Shown here in pieces: positions 1 through 11,076 of a stretch of DNA of 64,000 nucleotides. Source of the stretch: Psilocybe azurescens (Eukaryota > Basidiomycota > Agaricomycetes > Agaricales > Agrocybaceae). How positions within the stretch are numbered: the first letter of the stretch is position 1; each line of letters begins with the position of its first letter. The stretch spans positions 62,001 through 126,000 of the forward strand of contig JAJIRX010000704.1 of NCBI GenBank assembly GCA_023853785.1, in the 5' to 3' direction. The notes below the pieces were generated by a model. The model saw nothing but the letters and a program-made list of their open reading frames with translations. It made no database searches and was not told where the DNA came from. Position numbers and translations under genes: made by a program.

Positions 1-49
1 CTGTCTTCTGTCTGTCTCTATCTTCTGTCTGTCTGTCTGCTCTCTGTCT

Positions 50-83
<34 letters not shown>

Positions 84-1420
84 GTCTCTGTCTTCTCTGT
101 CTTTATCTCTTCTTTGATTTCTTGGCCTGATTATACTCGCCTCTGGAATACGATCTTCTTACTGTCTTTTGCTGCCTCTTGCAGCTCGATTTGTATTCAT
201 CGTCTTTGTCGGTTATCTTCTCTTTGGGCATTCTTTTGCCCTTCGCCTGGTCCGCCTTGTCTCACTCTCGGACACATGCGACATGTGCAACATCCCTCTC
301 TGGCCGACGGCAAGCGATATCCCGCTTGTCTGGTGTCTTATTTGTTTACTTGGAATTACTCAGGAGCTCTATAGAAGCGAGCAGGTGGGTTTTACGTGCA
401 TCTACATACTGTTTCTTTTCTTATCTAATAATCCAAGGTATCGCGCATATTTAAACTATCAGACGGTCTCACCCGACGACGCGTCACTTCGCAACGTAGC
501 CTTCTTTTAGATCGGACCTGCAAGGCAGCATACCGGAGTATCTAAAAACCACCATTTAAAATCTGGTCTTCGATAGCTTCTATCGCCTATTCGTATTGGC
601 AGTCACTTATCAGTCACTGTTTGGACCAATAAATAAAAACATACAAGGAGCCGATGCTGCATCTACGCACGTATTCATATGTGCAATCAGCAGAAGACCC
701 TGTGCGTCGCCTTCGTGTCGAGAACTACAGCTCTGGACTCGTTCTCCTTTGGTGATGCTTGCCCTTAGAACGCATATACTTTTCTCTTTCATGTGGATTT
801 GTCTTTGTTTCTCTATTCTCTGTTGATTTGTATCTTTCTCTTTTGTCCCTGTTTCTTCCTCCTCCTCTTCCGTCTTCCGTCTTCCGTCTTCCGTCTTCCG
901 TCTTCCGTCTATTATCTCGTATCTGTTTTTTCGATTAGGGCTTTCGCCTTGCAGCATGGGCCTTCTTTTCTCATCTCTTGTTTTCATTTTTTCTCTCTCA
1001 TGTATCCATATTATGTGTATCTTACCCCACCATTTGACCTCGAGAGGACCTTTGGCTGGTCTCTCGAAAAGGGTCGGTCAGTCATACAACATATCTAAAT
1101 ATTTTCATTCTTTTCTAACACCAATTCATACAGGTTTCTCTTATATATTTATCGCTTCAGGCTGCCTGATGGCCTTGAGGCAGATCGCTGTCACTCTCGT
1201 TCGGCCATCACCAAACCTCCTAATTACATTCGGACCAATCTCGGTTGAAGCAGCCTTACAGCTTGTTCAGAGACAATCCAATATGATCCACCACCCGCTC
1301 CTTGGTGTAATATCTTTCGGTCCATCCAACAGGTGTTTTTTTACGGTTTTCAGCTTGTATATTTTCGTCTAATCTCATATGTCTAGACCATTGCATTGCT
1401 CACGTAGAATATGGGACTGG
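1..1420 (+). repeat. Pyrimidine-rich repeat region with short tandem repeats
   Basis: The + strand is strongly pyrimidine-rich. It opens with imperfect repeats of CTGTCTTCTGT-like words (1-110). A 7-bp tandem (TCTTCCG, about 6 copies) lies near 866-910. The open frames here are low-complexity and overlap on both strands, so I call no gene. The same kind of tract lies 3' of family genes A (41.0-41.5 and 42.7-43.3 kb) and B (21.0-21.45 kb, on the minus strand). Here it also precedes a copy of repeat R, so this may be the 3' flank of another family member left of the window. That last point is inference. Confidence 0.6.
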
Positions 1421-1450
1421 AAATATACTAGGGCTCCGCAGCGCTTGGAG

Positions 1451-1678
1451 GTCGACGGACTTCCTGGCCCTCCTCTTTCGTCGGGTGGAGGATCGTCTGA
1501 CGAGACGGTTTCTTCACCACAGCGTCGGCTTTATCGTGATGGCTGGAGTGCTGACGGGTGCTCTCGCTTTCATGCCGAAGTCGCGATATCTGATTGCTTG
1601 GAAGGAAGGAACAGCGCTGACGAGTGTTGTTTCTTTCCTCTGTGCATTGGAGACAAATGTCCCCGAACACGACTACTA
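1451..1678 (+). repeat. Dispersed repeat R, copy 1
   Basis: About 230 bp, clearly homologous to 42325-42560 (+) and 20495-20672 (-). All three begin with a TCGACGGACTT word. They then share the block GGATCGTCTGACGAGACGG with small changes, and they carry further CTGACGAG-like octamers (here at 1497-1504 and 1617-1624, with a decayed CTGACGGG between). The spacing and the shared tail near GTGCATTGGAGAC (copies 1 and 3) show real homology rather than chance. Function unknown. It may be the 3' part of a repeated gene unit or of a mobile element. Confidence 0.75.
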
Positions 1679-1689
1679 GTACTCAGATC

Positions 1690-2904
1690 TATGTCAACTG
1701 CTGCCTGTGGACCAAACCGCCATGTTAGGCATATCATCGCAAGGACGGGCGTTCGGGTGCGCTATCACAAGTCTTGGATCAGCTTTTGAGGATGAAATGG
1801 TCGAGGTCATCTCGGCGAGAACTGCCTATTTATGGAAACCCGGACTGTCAAGCTTCGAAAAGTTTCGCCAAACACATCACGGCGAGTGATGCCGGTCTTT
1901 GACCATATGCAAACACTATATTTAGGTTATCAGGACCCCCAAAACCTGTGGATGATATACTGCATTGGATAAAACTCCAACTATCAGCAAAAGTTACTTA
2001 TGGGATATGGAGCACAACCATTGGAATATGTTTCTTTAGTAGCATTACCATAAATAAAGTGGTTCAACAGTTCGCACATAACATGCGCGAGGTACCCCCA
2101 TCTCACGTATCCCACTTCTTGGAGGTATCCTCGTTCGATCTTCCGAATTTGAATCATGCCAAAGGATGAAATTAAAAGGAGTGTAAATACATTGGAATTT
2201 CATGTTTCCCTAATTTATTGTGGCTACACAACACGTTGAATGGTGAATTTCCGCAGTCAGAATTTAGCCCATAAGGACTCCAGTTTTCCTTCTAGGTTTA
2301 CATGAAATTTATTGTAATTTTTTTAAAGTTATATTTTGTTACACCTTAAAATTGGCAGTAAAAATGTTTTCGTAGAAAACGGTTGATATTTGACTTCAAG
2401 AAAACACTGACAAAAGCTGCAATTGCGTGAAGTAACATTGACCAACACACTGACTCAGCAAACCAAATCGGTGTATGGCTAAGTGTTGCAGCGCGCTCCC
2501 TGCACGCTTGTGCTCCTTAGAGGCATGCCCATGCTCGATTGAATGATTTTGATGAATTTGACTCTAGCTCTGGCATGTTTTTAAGGACACTGAGACTTGT
2601 ATGAATGTGTACTCGTACCGGCAGCAACACTGGAATAGAAACGGTCTGTAATTGGTTACAATAAGTGTTTCCAAAAAAGACACTATTTGTCACTTTCCAA
2701 AGTATTGGCTGGGTCAATTTCATTGAAATAAGTTTTAATTAAAAGATATGATAGTATTGATCAATTCTTAATACAATTTTTGACCGTAGGTAATTACTGG
2801 TGAATGCAATAATTGTATCAAAGCAAACGAGAAATCAGCAGTCACTAGTGTCCGGATTTGGCAATCGTGTGAGCGAAGATCAGGCAAGTTGCATAACATG
2901 TTCG
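1690..2904. other. Intergenic, AT-rich; left arm of a long inverted repeat at 1820-1965
   Basis: I see no supportable gene. Bases 1820-1965 match the reverse complement of about 3662-3800, including the exact word GGAAACCCGGACTGTCAAGC. The remainder is AT-rich with short frames only. Confidence 0.6.
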
Positions 2905-2907
2905 TAA

Positions 2908-3606
2908 GGCCCCATTCGGGATCCCGGTTACGACTCGGTTTGATCTCGGTTTCCCTGCCAAAATCGAAAAATTAACCAAACCTAACCAAACGGCCAATTT
3001 TGGCCGAAAACCTAACCGAACGTGCGTTTGGCAACCCTCGGTTTGGGTTAGTCTGGTTGTCATAAATTGTCACATTCATTATCCCGCCCCTCCCACTCTG
3101 TTAAACATTGACAACTGTCAACACACTACCTTTAAATAATCTATAAATCTATATACCATATCTATTATGCTGAAAGCTGCAAATGGCCCTCTGTGCCTTG
3201 AGCTTCCTGGAATTCAAGCTGTGACTCAATGCTCGTTGAAAGCCTCAAAAGCAGAAGCAAGATGGGAAGTAATAGCAGCTGAAATGACCCCAGAAATTGC
3301 TCCCAGTAGGCATAGGGCCGCTTTTTTATGTTTTTGTTCATAGATTTGACAAGATGAAGGACTTTTATGAGTGTTATCCTGACGTTGTATGTTTACCATT
3401 GTCAGATAAGGGCTTAGAACCAATATAAAAGCAGTGAAAATGAAGATTGAGTGTTATCTGATTAATCTAGAGGGCCATTTTACGCGTGTTACTCCGTATG
3501 ACCAGGATGTGACCAACCGATCAAAACTTGTCATGTCGGTTTGTGACAACCTTAACCCTAACCAAACCAACATTAACCGACAAAAACCGGGATCCCGAAT
3601 GGGGCC
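2908..3606. mobile_element. MITE, PIF/Harbinger (Tourist)-like, 699 bp
   Basis: Perfect 22-bp terminal inverted repeats: GGCCCCATTCGGGATCCCGG followed by TT at 2908-2929, and its reverse complement at 3585-3606. The element is flanked by the 3-bp direct repeat TAA (2905-2907 and 3607-3609). A GGCC-start terminus with a TAA/TTA duplication is the hallmark of PIF/Harbinger-derived MITEs. Inside are diverged AACCAAACCTAACC-like subterminal words near both ends (about 2980 and 3550). No transposase frame is present, so it is non-autonomous. It sits inside the larger inverted repeat 1820-1965/3662-3800. Confidence 0.85.
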
Positions 3607-3609
3607 TAA

Positions 3610-4618
3610 ATGTCTTCGGGTCAGGTCTTCCTTCAACCGCTGGTGGAAAAATATTATTTTAATATAGCATCTGCAGGTTTCTGAGGTCCTAACGACCTAA
3701 ATACAATGTTCACGTGCCATCAAACATCGGCATAGCTAGCCGCTGTGTGTTTGGCAAAACCTTCTGAGGCTTGACAGTCCGGGTTTCCATACCTATTTGC
3801 CTCTGTATTGGCTTCGTTCGAATCTCTGGCCATCGCGTCAACATCGTCTTGGGTCGGCTCCTATGTGCCTGTACTTTTTCAACCCGACTTTTTATGAGGA
3901 TTTTCTGCCATTTTATATTTTCTCGCCATTACTTTTTCAATTTTTATTATGCTTGTTTTATTATCTCTACTCAACCTTTTGCTTCAGTTCCCAACGTTCG
4001 TAGTGCGCATTCACTGGAATGTTCTTCTTTCATTGTCTTCTCATCTCATTACATTGAAATAATTTGTTCTGTATTGTTCGCTGCTGTGATTCCTTTACTG
4101 AGTCGCGACGTGCAGGTCTGAAGCCCAGCCATGGGCGGCGAAGTGGCCACCACGTGATATACGAAGATCCGGTGTCAACTTGAACGGTCCTATATAGTCA
4201 CTGTCAACGTCGAACGTTGGTCGCACGATTCAACGCCGAGTGGTCAACCATTGGCATTATTTCTCATATAAATCATTCTTACCTCGGGGTCTTCATTCTA
4301 GATCTTAACCATTATTCAAGTTCATGATGCATCACCACGTCAAAGATCGAAGCCACAAACCTCTACGGCCATTCCCCAATACTTGCCACTAATTGTGCGT
4401 TGGAAATTTCCAATCAGGATGACAGCAGTTAATCTATTGTGGGAAACGATGAACTTCGCTGATGACCGGGGCCTATGGCAGTTCCAGCCTGATCGTGATT
4501 CAACTTGAGGGTACCGAAGTTCGAGCACCGGATGCCTTCAAGTTACACCCAGCTTCAAACATACCCCAAATAATAGGGTCCTCGCTACTATCGTTTTTGA
4601 AGGTGGTCAGGCTCTGTC
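3610..4618. other. Intergenic; right arm of inverted repeat (3662-3800), then pyrimidine-rich DNA and the promoter of the zinc-finger gene
   Basis: After the inverted-repeat arm the + strand is T/C-rich (3800-4080) without a convincing gene. 4120-4618 is upstream of the C2H2 gene. A short open frame at 4462-4695 overlaps its start in another frame and is not called. Confidence 0.5.
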
Positions 4619-6457
4619 ATGACCGCTTTTTTACGCGATGTGCAAAGTTACAGCATCAAGCATGCAACAGAAACCCCTCTCCCTGCACTGGATGAGTTTG
4701 GAAGCCCATCTAAAGACGAACTTCAGACAAGGCTCTTCACAGAGGTCATTCAAACAAATCCGTACCATCGACATTCCATTGCAACCACTTCATCACCCGC
4801 ATTACTCTGGCGTCCAGCTCAATCGCAAGTAAAACCATACGGCTGCCCTAATGTGGACTGTAATAGGACTTTCACCAATATCATCGGGTTGAACTACCAT
4901 GCAAGCCAAGGTTACTGTAACCTTTTGCGGAGTCGTCACAGCTTTCTCCCTCGCCATCTCCTTCTACCGTGATACAGGCGAAAGCTTCCATTAAGGATTC
5001 ACAGAACATCACAAAGTCAGCGGCTCGTAGTTTCATTCGAAAATTGAAGCTGGGGAGCCTTTCGAAAGTCACTGAGCGACTCAAAGATGTGCGACAAAAT
5101 CGGCAAAATCATGTCGAACCTGCTCCAGCCAGTGATAATGACGTAGTTCACAAGCAGGCAGATACAAGTCGGGGACGAAGTAAACACAGGATGTCCCGTC
5201 TGGCATCCACTCCCGAATTATCCAAACCATTTAGATCAGAGACTTCACCTCCGTCTCAACTGACCGAATTTCCCCCACCTCCACCCTTTGACTCGCGGAA
5301 TACCAAGTCTGAACGACAGAGAATGGAGCAACACAAACATCCGTTACACAAAAGAGAGAATTTACGTCGTGAAGACCCCCATCGAGAGCAGAATGGTATT
5401 GAAAATGGATACTCCGAACACACAACGCCTGGACACCACCTCCGTTCTCGGTCCTTATCGTCAACCAGACTCTCAGAGCGTGACCCTGTTTTGAGTCGTC
5501 CTTATTCTTGCCGTTCGTCCCGAAGCTTTCCAAAATCTTCATCCGGCGATAATTCACTGTTGAAACCCTTTTCATTGACGTCTCCAACTTATTCGATATC
5601 CGTTTCATCATCTGTTACATTTGAGCCAGGCCCCGACACGCAGAAATCCTCAAATCCTCTTGCCTCAACTTCCCGTCTAGCAAAGCCTTTACCATTATCT
5701 TATAATCTCCGAAGAGAACAGAAGCGGAACCACAGGCAAGGAAAGAGATATTTGGCTCATGAGGATGCACCGTTCATATCCGTTGGAATGTACCCACGGA
5801 GAGTTTCCTCTCGCTCTTCATTCCGCTCTTCCTCTTCCATCTTTTCAACAGAAAGGCCTGTGTCTCTACAGTCATTTTCTTGTTTGTCTGTAACGTCGCC
5901 CAAAACTTCCCGCCCCTCCTCTCTCCACTCTTCAAGATCCTCTATTTCTCTGTCCTCTTCTAAAAGACAGTCGTCCAACCAATCGCCCGTATCGCAAAGT
6001 TTATCGTTCTCCCGGTCCGCTAAACGTACATCCATCTCTCTTCTGCCCTCGTGGCAATCCTCGCCTCCTCCTTTTGTGATACTTGAAGACTTCGATTCAA
6101 CGCACCCACTCTCAGGTCTCATCCCCTCGGACACTCCAAGAGAAAAGATTCGTCAAGGATTTTGGAATCGACGTGGCGATTTCCTGACAGCCGATGGATA
6201 CATCGTCTACGCTCCGCCTGATCGAAGGTATCCGGAAGATCTGAAAACCTATCCACCTCCAGGCATAGGCTTTCGAGACCACAACTTGCAGTTCACTCTA
6301 CATAGTCCCCGACCTGAGTTACCCGAAAGCATACCAAGTTTTGGCCGACCACCTGAGCGATCTTATGATTCAGTAAGTCTCCTGGTTTTTACTACAACCT
6401 TTTCTTGCAAGCGGAGGCTGAGTTTTTATGTAGTTCGTGGTTTATGAATATAAGTAA
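4619..6457 (+). CDS. C2H2-like zinc-finger protein with long Ser-rich linker (592 aa after one correction)
   Basis: A single zinc finger lies near residues 76-105. It has the pattern C-x4-C-x12-H-x5-C (CPNVDC ... GLNYH ... GYC), like the one-finger proteins common in mushrooms. A long Ser/Arg/Pro-rich, probably disordered stretch follows, then a conserved-looking C-terminal block (PREKIRQGFWNRRGDF, GYIVYAPPDRRYP). Such proteins are likely nuclear regulators, but the target is unknown. The last intron is 6373-6433 (GTAAGT...TAG). It joins DS to FVVYEYK and a stop at 6457, giving a better C-terminus than reading through. The zinc-finger frame and the long downstream frame differ by one base near 4918-4921. 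Adding one base in the AACC stretch gives GYC-N-PFAESSQLSPSPSPS and a total of 1,779 nt, a multiple of three, so I treat it as one gene. The start is the first ATG of the finger frame. More 5' exons are possible. Confidence 0.7.
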
Positions 6458-6766
6458 TTATACATTTAGTTCAGTTTTCGACAACATAAATCATATAGAG
6501 ATGTCTATCTCGTATGCAGAATTTCTGTACTGAATGTGCATTGAAGTGACATGGTCAGTCCCCAGACCCAAACGGGTGACAGCCGTGAATTGCGACATCG
6601 ATGCCCAATTTTCAACCAGAAAAACCTCTCAATAACTTGTGCTCGTATAAGCAGCCAGAAAATTTGGTTATTGGGAGTACTACACTGAGATTACTTTTTT
6701 GATTGCGATATGTTTCTTGACCCTGTGATATTGTTAAAAGGAAAATACAAAAATAAAAGAAAAAGA

Positions 6767-6850
6767 TGACCGAGGTAGGGGTCGAACCTACAATCTCCTG
6801 ATTAGAAGTGCACGTCGTAGTCAGACGCGATGCCATTTCGCCACACGGCC
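6767..6850 (-). tRNA. trnR: tRNA-Arg with a 12-nt intron (anticodon ACG by canonical splicing; UCU possible)
   Basis: Read on the minus strand this folds into a full cloverleaf. The acceptor stem GGCCGTG/CTCGGTC has a G-U pair and one U-U mismatch. The D-stem is GCGA/TCGC, the anticodon stem TCTGA/TCAGG and the T-stem GTAGG/CCTAC, with loop TTCGACC. The anticodon loop is 19 nt long, so 12 nt must be removed. The standard site after position 37 gives loop CTACGAA, anticodon ACG, and removes CGTGCACTTCTA. A shifted cut would leave CTTCTAA, anticodon UCU. Both are arginine. A T-rich Pol III terminator follows on the minus strand (6741-6765). It lies between the convergent zinc-finger and reductase genes. 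Confidence 0.9.
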
Positions 6851-7073
6851 ATGCATGAATTTGCCAATTGTCATAAATATATAATGCCCGTATAAATTTA
6901 GTGTACATATGCGCTGGTCTTTCTTGTTCATATCCATCCTTCTTGAGCTAGTCATATCATTGTCCTTGACGTAGTACATTGGCTATCTAACAATCTCGAG
7001 TCGTGTATAGTACAGTCAGTCCATAGAGAAGCAACGCAGGCATACTTAGACGAATGGGAATCAAGGACTCTGA

Positions 7074-10000
7074 CTACCCGAAGAACCCAGCTGATTTCCA
7101 ATACTTGACCCAAAGCTGCGCATCCCCGTTACTCAAAGATGGTATATCCTGCATAGTCTTGCTGATGTTCTGAGATTTGGCAGTCGAAAATTCAGCGATG
7201 CCGCCACTCTCAGTCCCCTTGATCTGTCCTGACCGCAAAGCTGAATCTACAGTGGCTGCGCCCCGGAAAAAGTCGAGCAGCTTGATGGCGGGCTGCGCGG
7301 CATTCAGCATTCAGCGTTCAATATTCAACAGCGAGGGGTATGTAAAGAGAGAATTCAACTTACGATGGTGGAGAGATCCTCAGGATTTGCATCTGCCGTG
7401 CGCTTTTCCAGAAGTGAGAACCAGTCTTGAATAGGTATAACAGGAATCTGAGTGGGTGTGATACTCTCTTGCACGAGCGCATCGTTGACAGCGTTAATGA
7501 TATCATCGAAAGGCACTGGTTTGGGATGGACCAGATTGAGCGCAGGAGGAAGGTCCGCCTTCAACAAGGCAACGTCGATAATGCTCTGCGCCACCCCGTG
7601 CATGGGCAGCCATGAGGCGAACTGCAAAGAAGAAGATAATTAGCGTGATTGCGCTAGTAATCGGATCTTTTAAAAATCGGTACCCACCCCGAACATAGAA
7701 GGAAGAGCATTGAGTCCAATACTCGACTTCACAAGATTCGGGACCCAATCAGTAGTCGCCCATGCTCCTTTAGGCAGGCCACCAGAGACTTGGCCGACTC
7801 GGAATGAAGTACCCTGGACACCACTTTGGGCGATGAGCTGCATATGAAACGTTACTTCGGGCCTCGATCGATAATAATTCAGACACCACGACTCACCCTT
7901 TCAGCAACATATTTGGATTCGCCATATCCATTTCCAACGGCATACTTTGGGTCAAGGAGAACTTCCTCTGGGTAGGGGCCACGTGTCCGGTCCCAAGAAA
8001 AGGCGGAAGCTACTGACGAAGTAAAGAGCAGCCTGGTAGACGAACCAGCAGCGGCAGATTGTGCGAGGTCGATTAGATTGCGGGTTCCACGAACCATTGG
8101 CTCGAAAGAAGCGAGTTGCATGTTGAAATCCACCTTCCAAGCAGCGTGGATGATGACGTTGACATTATCGAGTAGCTGTAATGTCAAGGTGAGTTCCATC
8201 AGCTTCTGTAATATAAGAATGTGCGCATATACGTACCTCTTGATAGAGATCTTTCTCTAATCCGACATTCTTTTGCGTTATGTCACCCTCTACAAAGACA
8301 AGTTTATCGCTCGACAACAGACCACTATCGAAGGCCCTGTCTTCAAATCGTTCAACATGTCTTGCTCGAACATCTTTAGAAGGACGATTCAGAGCATAGA
8401 TCCTCTTGACAGAAGAATCGCGTAAGAGAGCCGCCAAAATTTCAGAGCCAAGGTTCCCTGTAGTGCCCGTCACGAGAACACTTGCAGCATCCGTCGCGGC
8501 GCCAGATGATGTTGGCTTCTGGAATCCGACGTTGTATTTGGCAATCATTTCTTCAATGGCGTCTATTTTGCTTGTGGCCGCAAGGACGCTTTCGGGGTCT
8601 TTGATGAGAGCCAACAGGAAAGTTGTAAGTTTGTCAATGGATGGGTAGTTGTATATCGTGCTCTGAGCAATGAGTTCAGCTGCCCTCTGCGTTTCCTTTG
8701 TGGATTGTAGAGCTCCGACAATGCGACGACGGAGGATGGTCGAACTTAAACTGAATCAAAGAGCTATCAGGCTGGGGTTCAATTGTGCTTTTAACATGGT
8801 GAGGCTTACCTATCCAGTCCCTGCTCAAACAAATCTGCAGAGACATCGACCACCTTTCCTGAGGTGATATCTGCAACTTGCTCTTTCAACCATGTTCTCG
8901 TTTCCTCGTCTGTCCAGGCCGGAGGCGGAGAAACAGTTTCAGCGCTGACAGTAGATTCGATTGTCGCGTAACTGTAACACATGTCAGATTATAAGTCTCC
9001 GACTCGGTGTAAAGCGCATGAGAAACGTACAGAGCTTCAATTTCTTCGTGATATAGCGCCAAAGTCGCCTTTCTCATAACAGTTCCTTTGCCGGCCCGAG
9101 GAAGGGGTTTGCCCGGAGATGTGAAAATGATCAATTCTTTGAAGATCCTACTGAAAGCTGGCGCAACTCGATTGGCCTCTTCGATGACCGGCCTGTAAAA
9201 TTGGTTAAAAATGTGAAGAAAATCAAACATTCACGCCACATGTACACACCACATAAGGTTCCTCCCTTGGATGACATTGATCTCGACCGAAGGATCAAAA
9301 GCATAGGTGGGCTTGAGCTCGATGAGGACCCCAGCTTGGTCGTGCTCCCGTCCGAAGATTACAACTCCCATGGTGCTGTTAATGACCATCGTTGGTATAT
9401 GACTCAAACAATATATGGTCGAGGATACTTACAATGGACTATTTAATATGATGTTCTCCATGGGTGCTGGTACAGTTTTCTCGCCAGAAGAGTGTATGAT
9501 AACATCGTCCTTTCGGCCAACGCTGCAAATTTCATGAGAATTTTCCACATCGATACCACACAAAGCCACTCACATTTTCCAAAAGTTAGGAACGGTAGGA
9601 TGGGGCACAAAAAGATCGGCGGTGGCGTATCCTTTTGTGTCAGGCAAATTCTCGACTGATAGTTGATGGTCCGGAGTGGTCTAAGGAGGTGATTAACTTT
9701 GGACAAAGAGCGGTTGCAATCAGTTAGACGTACTAAAAATTGGCACTCATAGGTACCATCGCCTTGCGGATCCCATCTGATTTTGACCCGGTCGTCCATG
9801 GTAATCCACTCCCAATCCCCGTATCCCCCTGGTCTGCGCTTAAGATAGGTAGGCGCACCGAATTCGGTACCACCAAAAATAGGGCACAGTTTGACCCCTG
9901 AATCGGTCATAAAGTTGCCAAGCTTGGTAGGAACAGAGCCTCCAGACCATACCTATTGGGCCATGAATATGAACTTTTAAAAAACGATGAAGGAGAGAAG

Positions 10001-11076
10001 GAAGGAACAGCACATACCACCATCTTCAACTTAGCAAGAAAGTCGACGTATTTTTTATCTTGCGCCCAGCTTTGCAGCAATGTAGGAATAGTGATGAGAG
10101 ACTCGCAGTTAGTTCTGCGAGTATGGTCGATGATGTTGTCCGGAGTTGGAATAGGAGGAAGTGATGTAGGTGTGGTTGCCGTAGGGGGATATAATGCTAT
10201 GATACCCATCCCGTACATGGAATAATACAATGTGCATATGATCCCTAGGGTGTGGAATGTTGGAAGAGCCATACATCCGATGGTGAGCCGAGCTAAATCG
10301 TCCGTAGGTGCTGTCACCGCATAAAATAAATGGGAGATTATCAAGGTGACAAGAGCAGAAACTCACGAAATGAGGCCCAGTGGACCATAATTTTGAATGT
10401 TTCCGCAATGGATTTGGGAAAGCCTGTACTTCCAGAGGAATGCAGATAAAGCATAACATTGTCCAGTGGTGGTCGCACAAGTGGCCTAGGATACTCTTCG
10501 AAAGGATCATCTTTAGTCTCCTGTCCCAACTTGGGATAGACGTCATAGAACGCAGGCATTTCTTCAACGGTCAACTCGAAACCTGGACTTTTCTCAGCTA
10601 GCTCAGACTTGATGTTGGCCAAAAGTGATTTCAAAGTTTGTTGCGTAGCAAGCAATCTGTGGCAATCTGTTTCTTTGAGCATTTTGATAATCGCAGCGGC
10701 TGTGTTTCGAGGAGACATCAGGAAGGGCTACCAGTTGAAAGCATACTAATTAATAGTGGATTCAGTAGATGAGACATCTAGTTCTTACCACCATGCCCGC
10801 CCGTATCAAGCCTATAGAAACCGCGTTGTACAAAAGATTATCCGACAAGGCAACAACAGCAATCAACTCTCCTTCAGGTCCTCTACGCCCCGGACGCATA
10901 ATGTGCGCGACACGATCGCATGCCCGTCCGTACTCCAAATAAGTGACCTTCGATATTGCGGATTGGCCGTCTTCGTTGAATATCCATACCGGATAGTCTG
11001 GATTGTGCTTGGTGTGGAAGTCGATTACCTCTGGCAAGGTCACCGAGCAGTCAAGTGGTGGTGCAATGGGAGACAT
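7074..11076 (-). CDS. NRPS-like adenylate-forming reductase (A-T-R), 14 exons, 1,075 aa
   Basis: Three domains in order: adenylation, carrier, thioester reductase. The enzyme should activate a carboxylic acid as an adenylate, hold it on a phosphopantetheine arm and release it as an aldehyde using NADPH. The substrate is unknown. The AMP-binding motif HSSGSTGFPKSI is in exon 2. Exons 3-6 carry VWSGGSVPTKLGNF and SSGEKTVPAPMENI. The carrier serine is in GLDSLSS across the exon 9/10 junction. The reductase Rossmann motif is VTGTTGNLGSEIL and its catalytic pair is YGESK (Y-x3-K). Exons: 11076-10789, 10727-10367, 10310-10018, 9952-9734, 9680-9574, 9522-9433, 9375-9250, 9192-9031, 8971-8810, 8750-8237, 8175-7897, 7837-7688, 7621-7364, 7292-7074. 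They sum to 3,228 nt with no frame break. It lacks the extra length of Lys2 (about 1,400 aa), so it is probably a secondary-metabolism or orphan reductase. A TATAAAA lies about 45 bp upstream of the start. Confidence 0.93.

Noticed and set aside
1451..1678. Hammerhead ribozyme in repeat R, because CTGACGAG resembles the CUGANGA core
   Set aside because: I find no matching GAAA strand or helices around the octamers in any copy.
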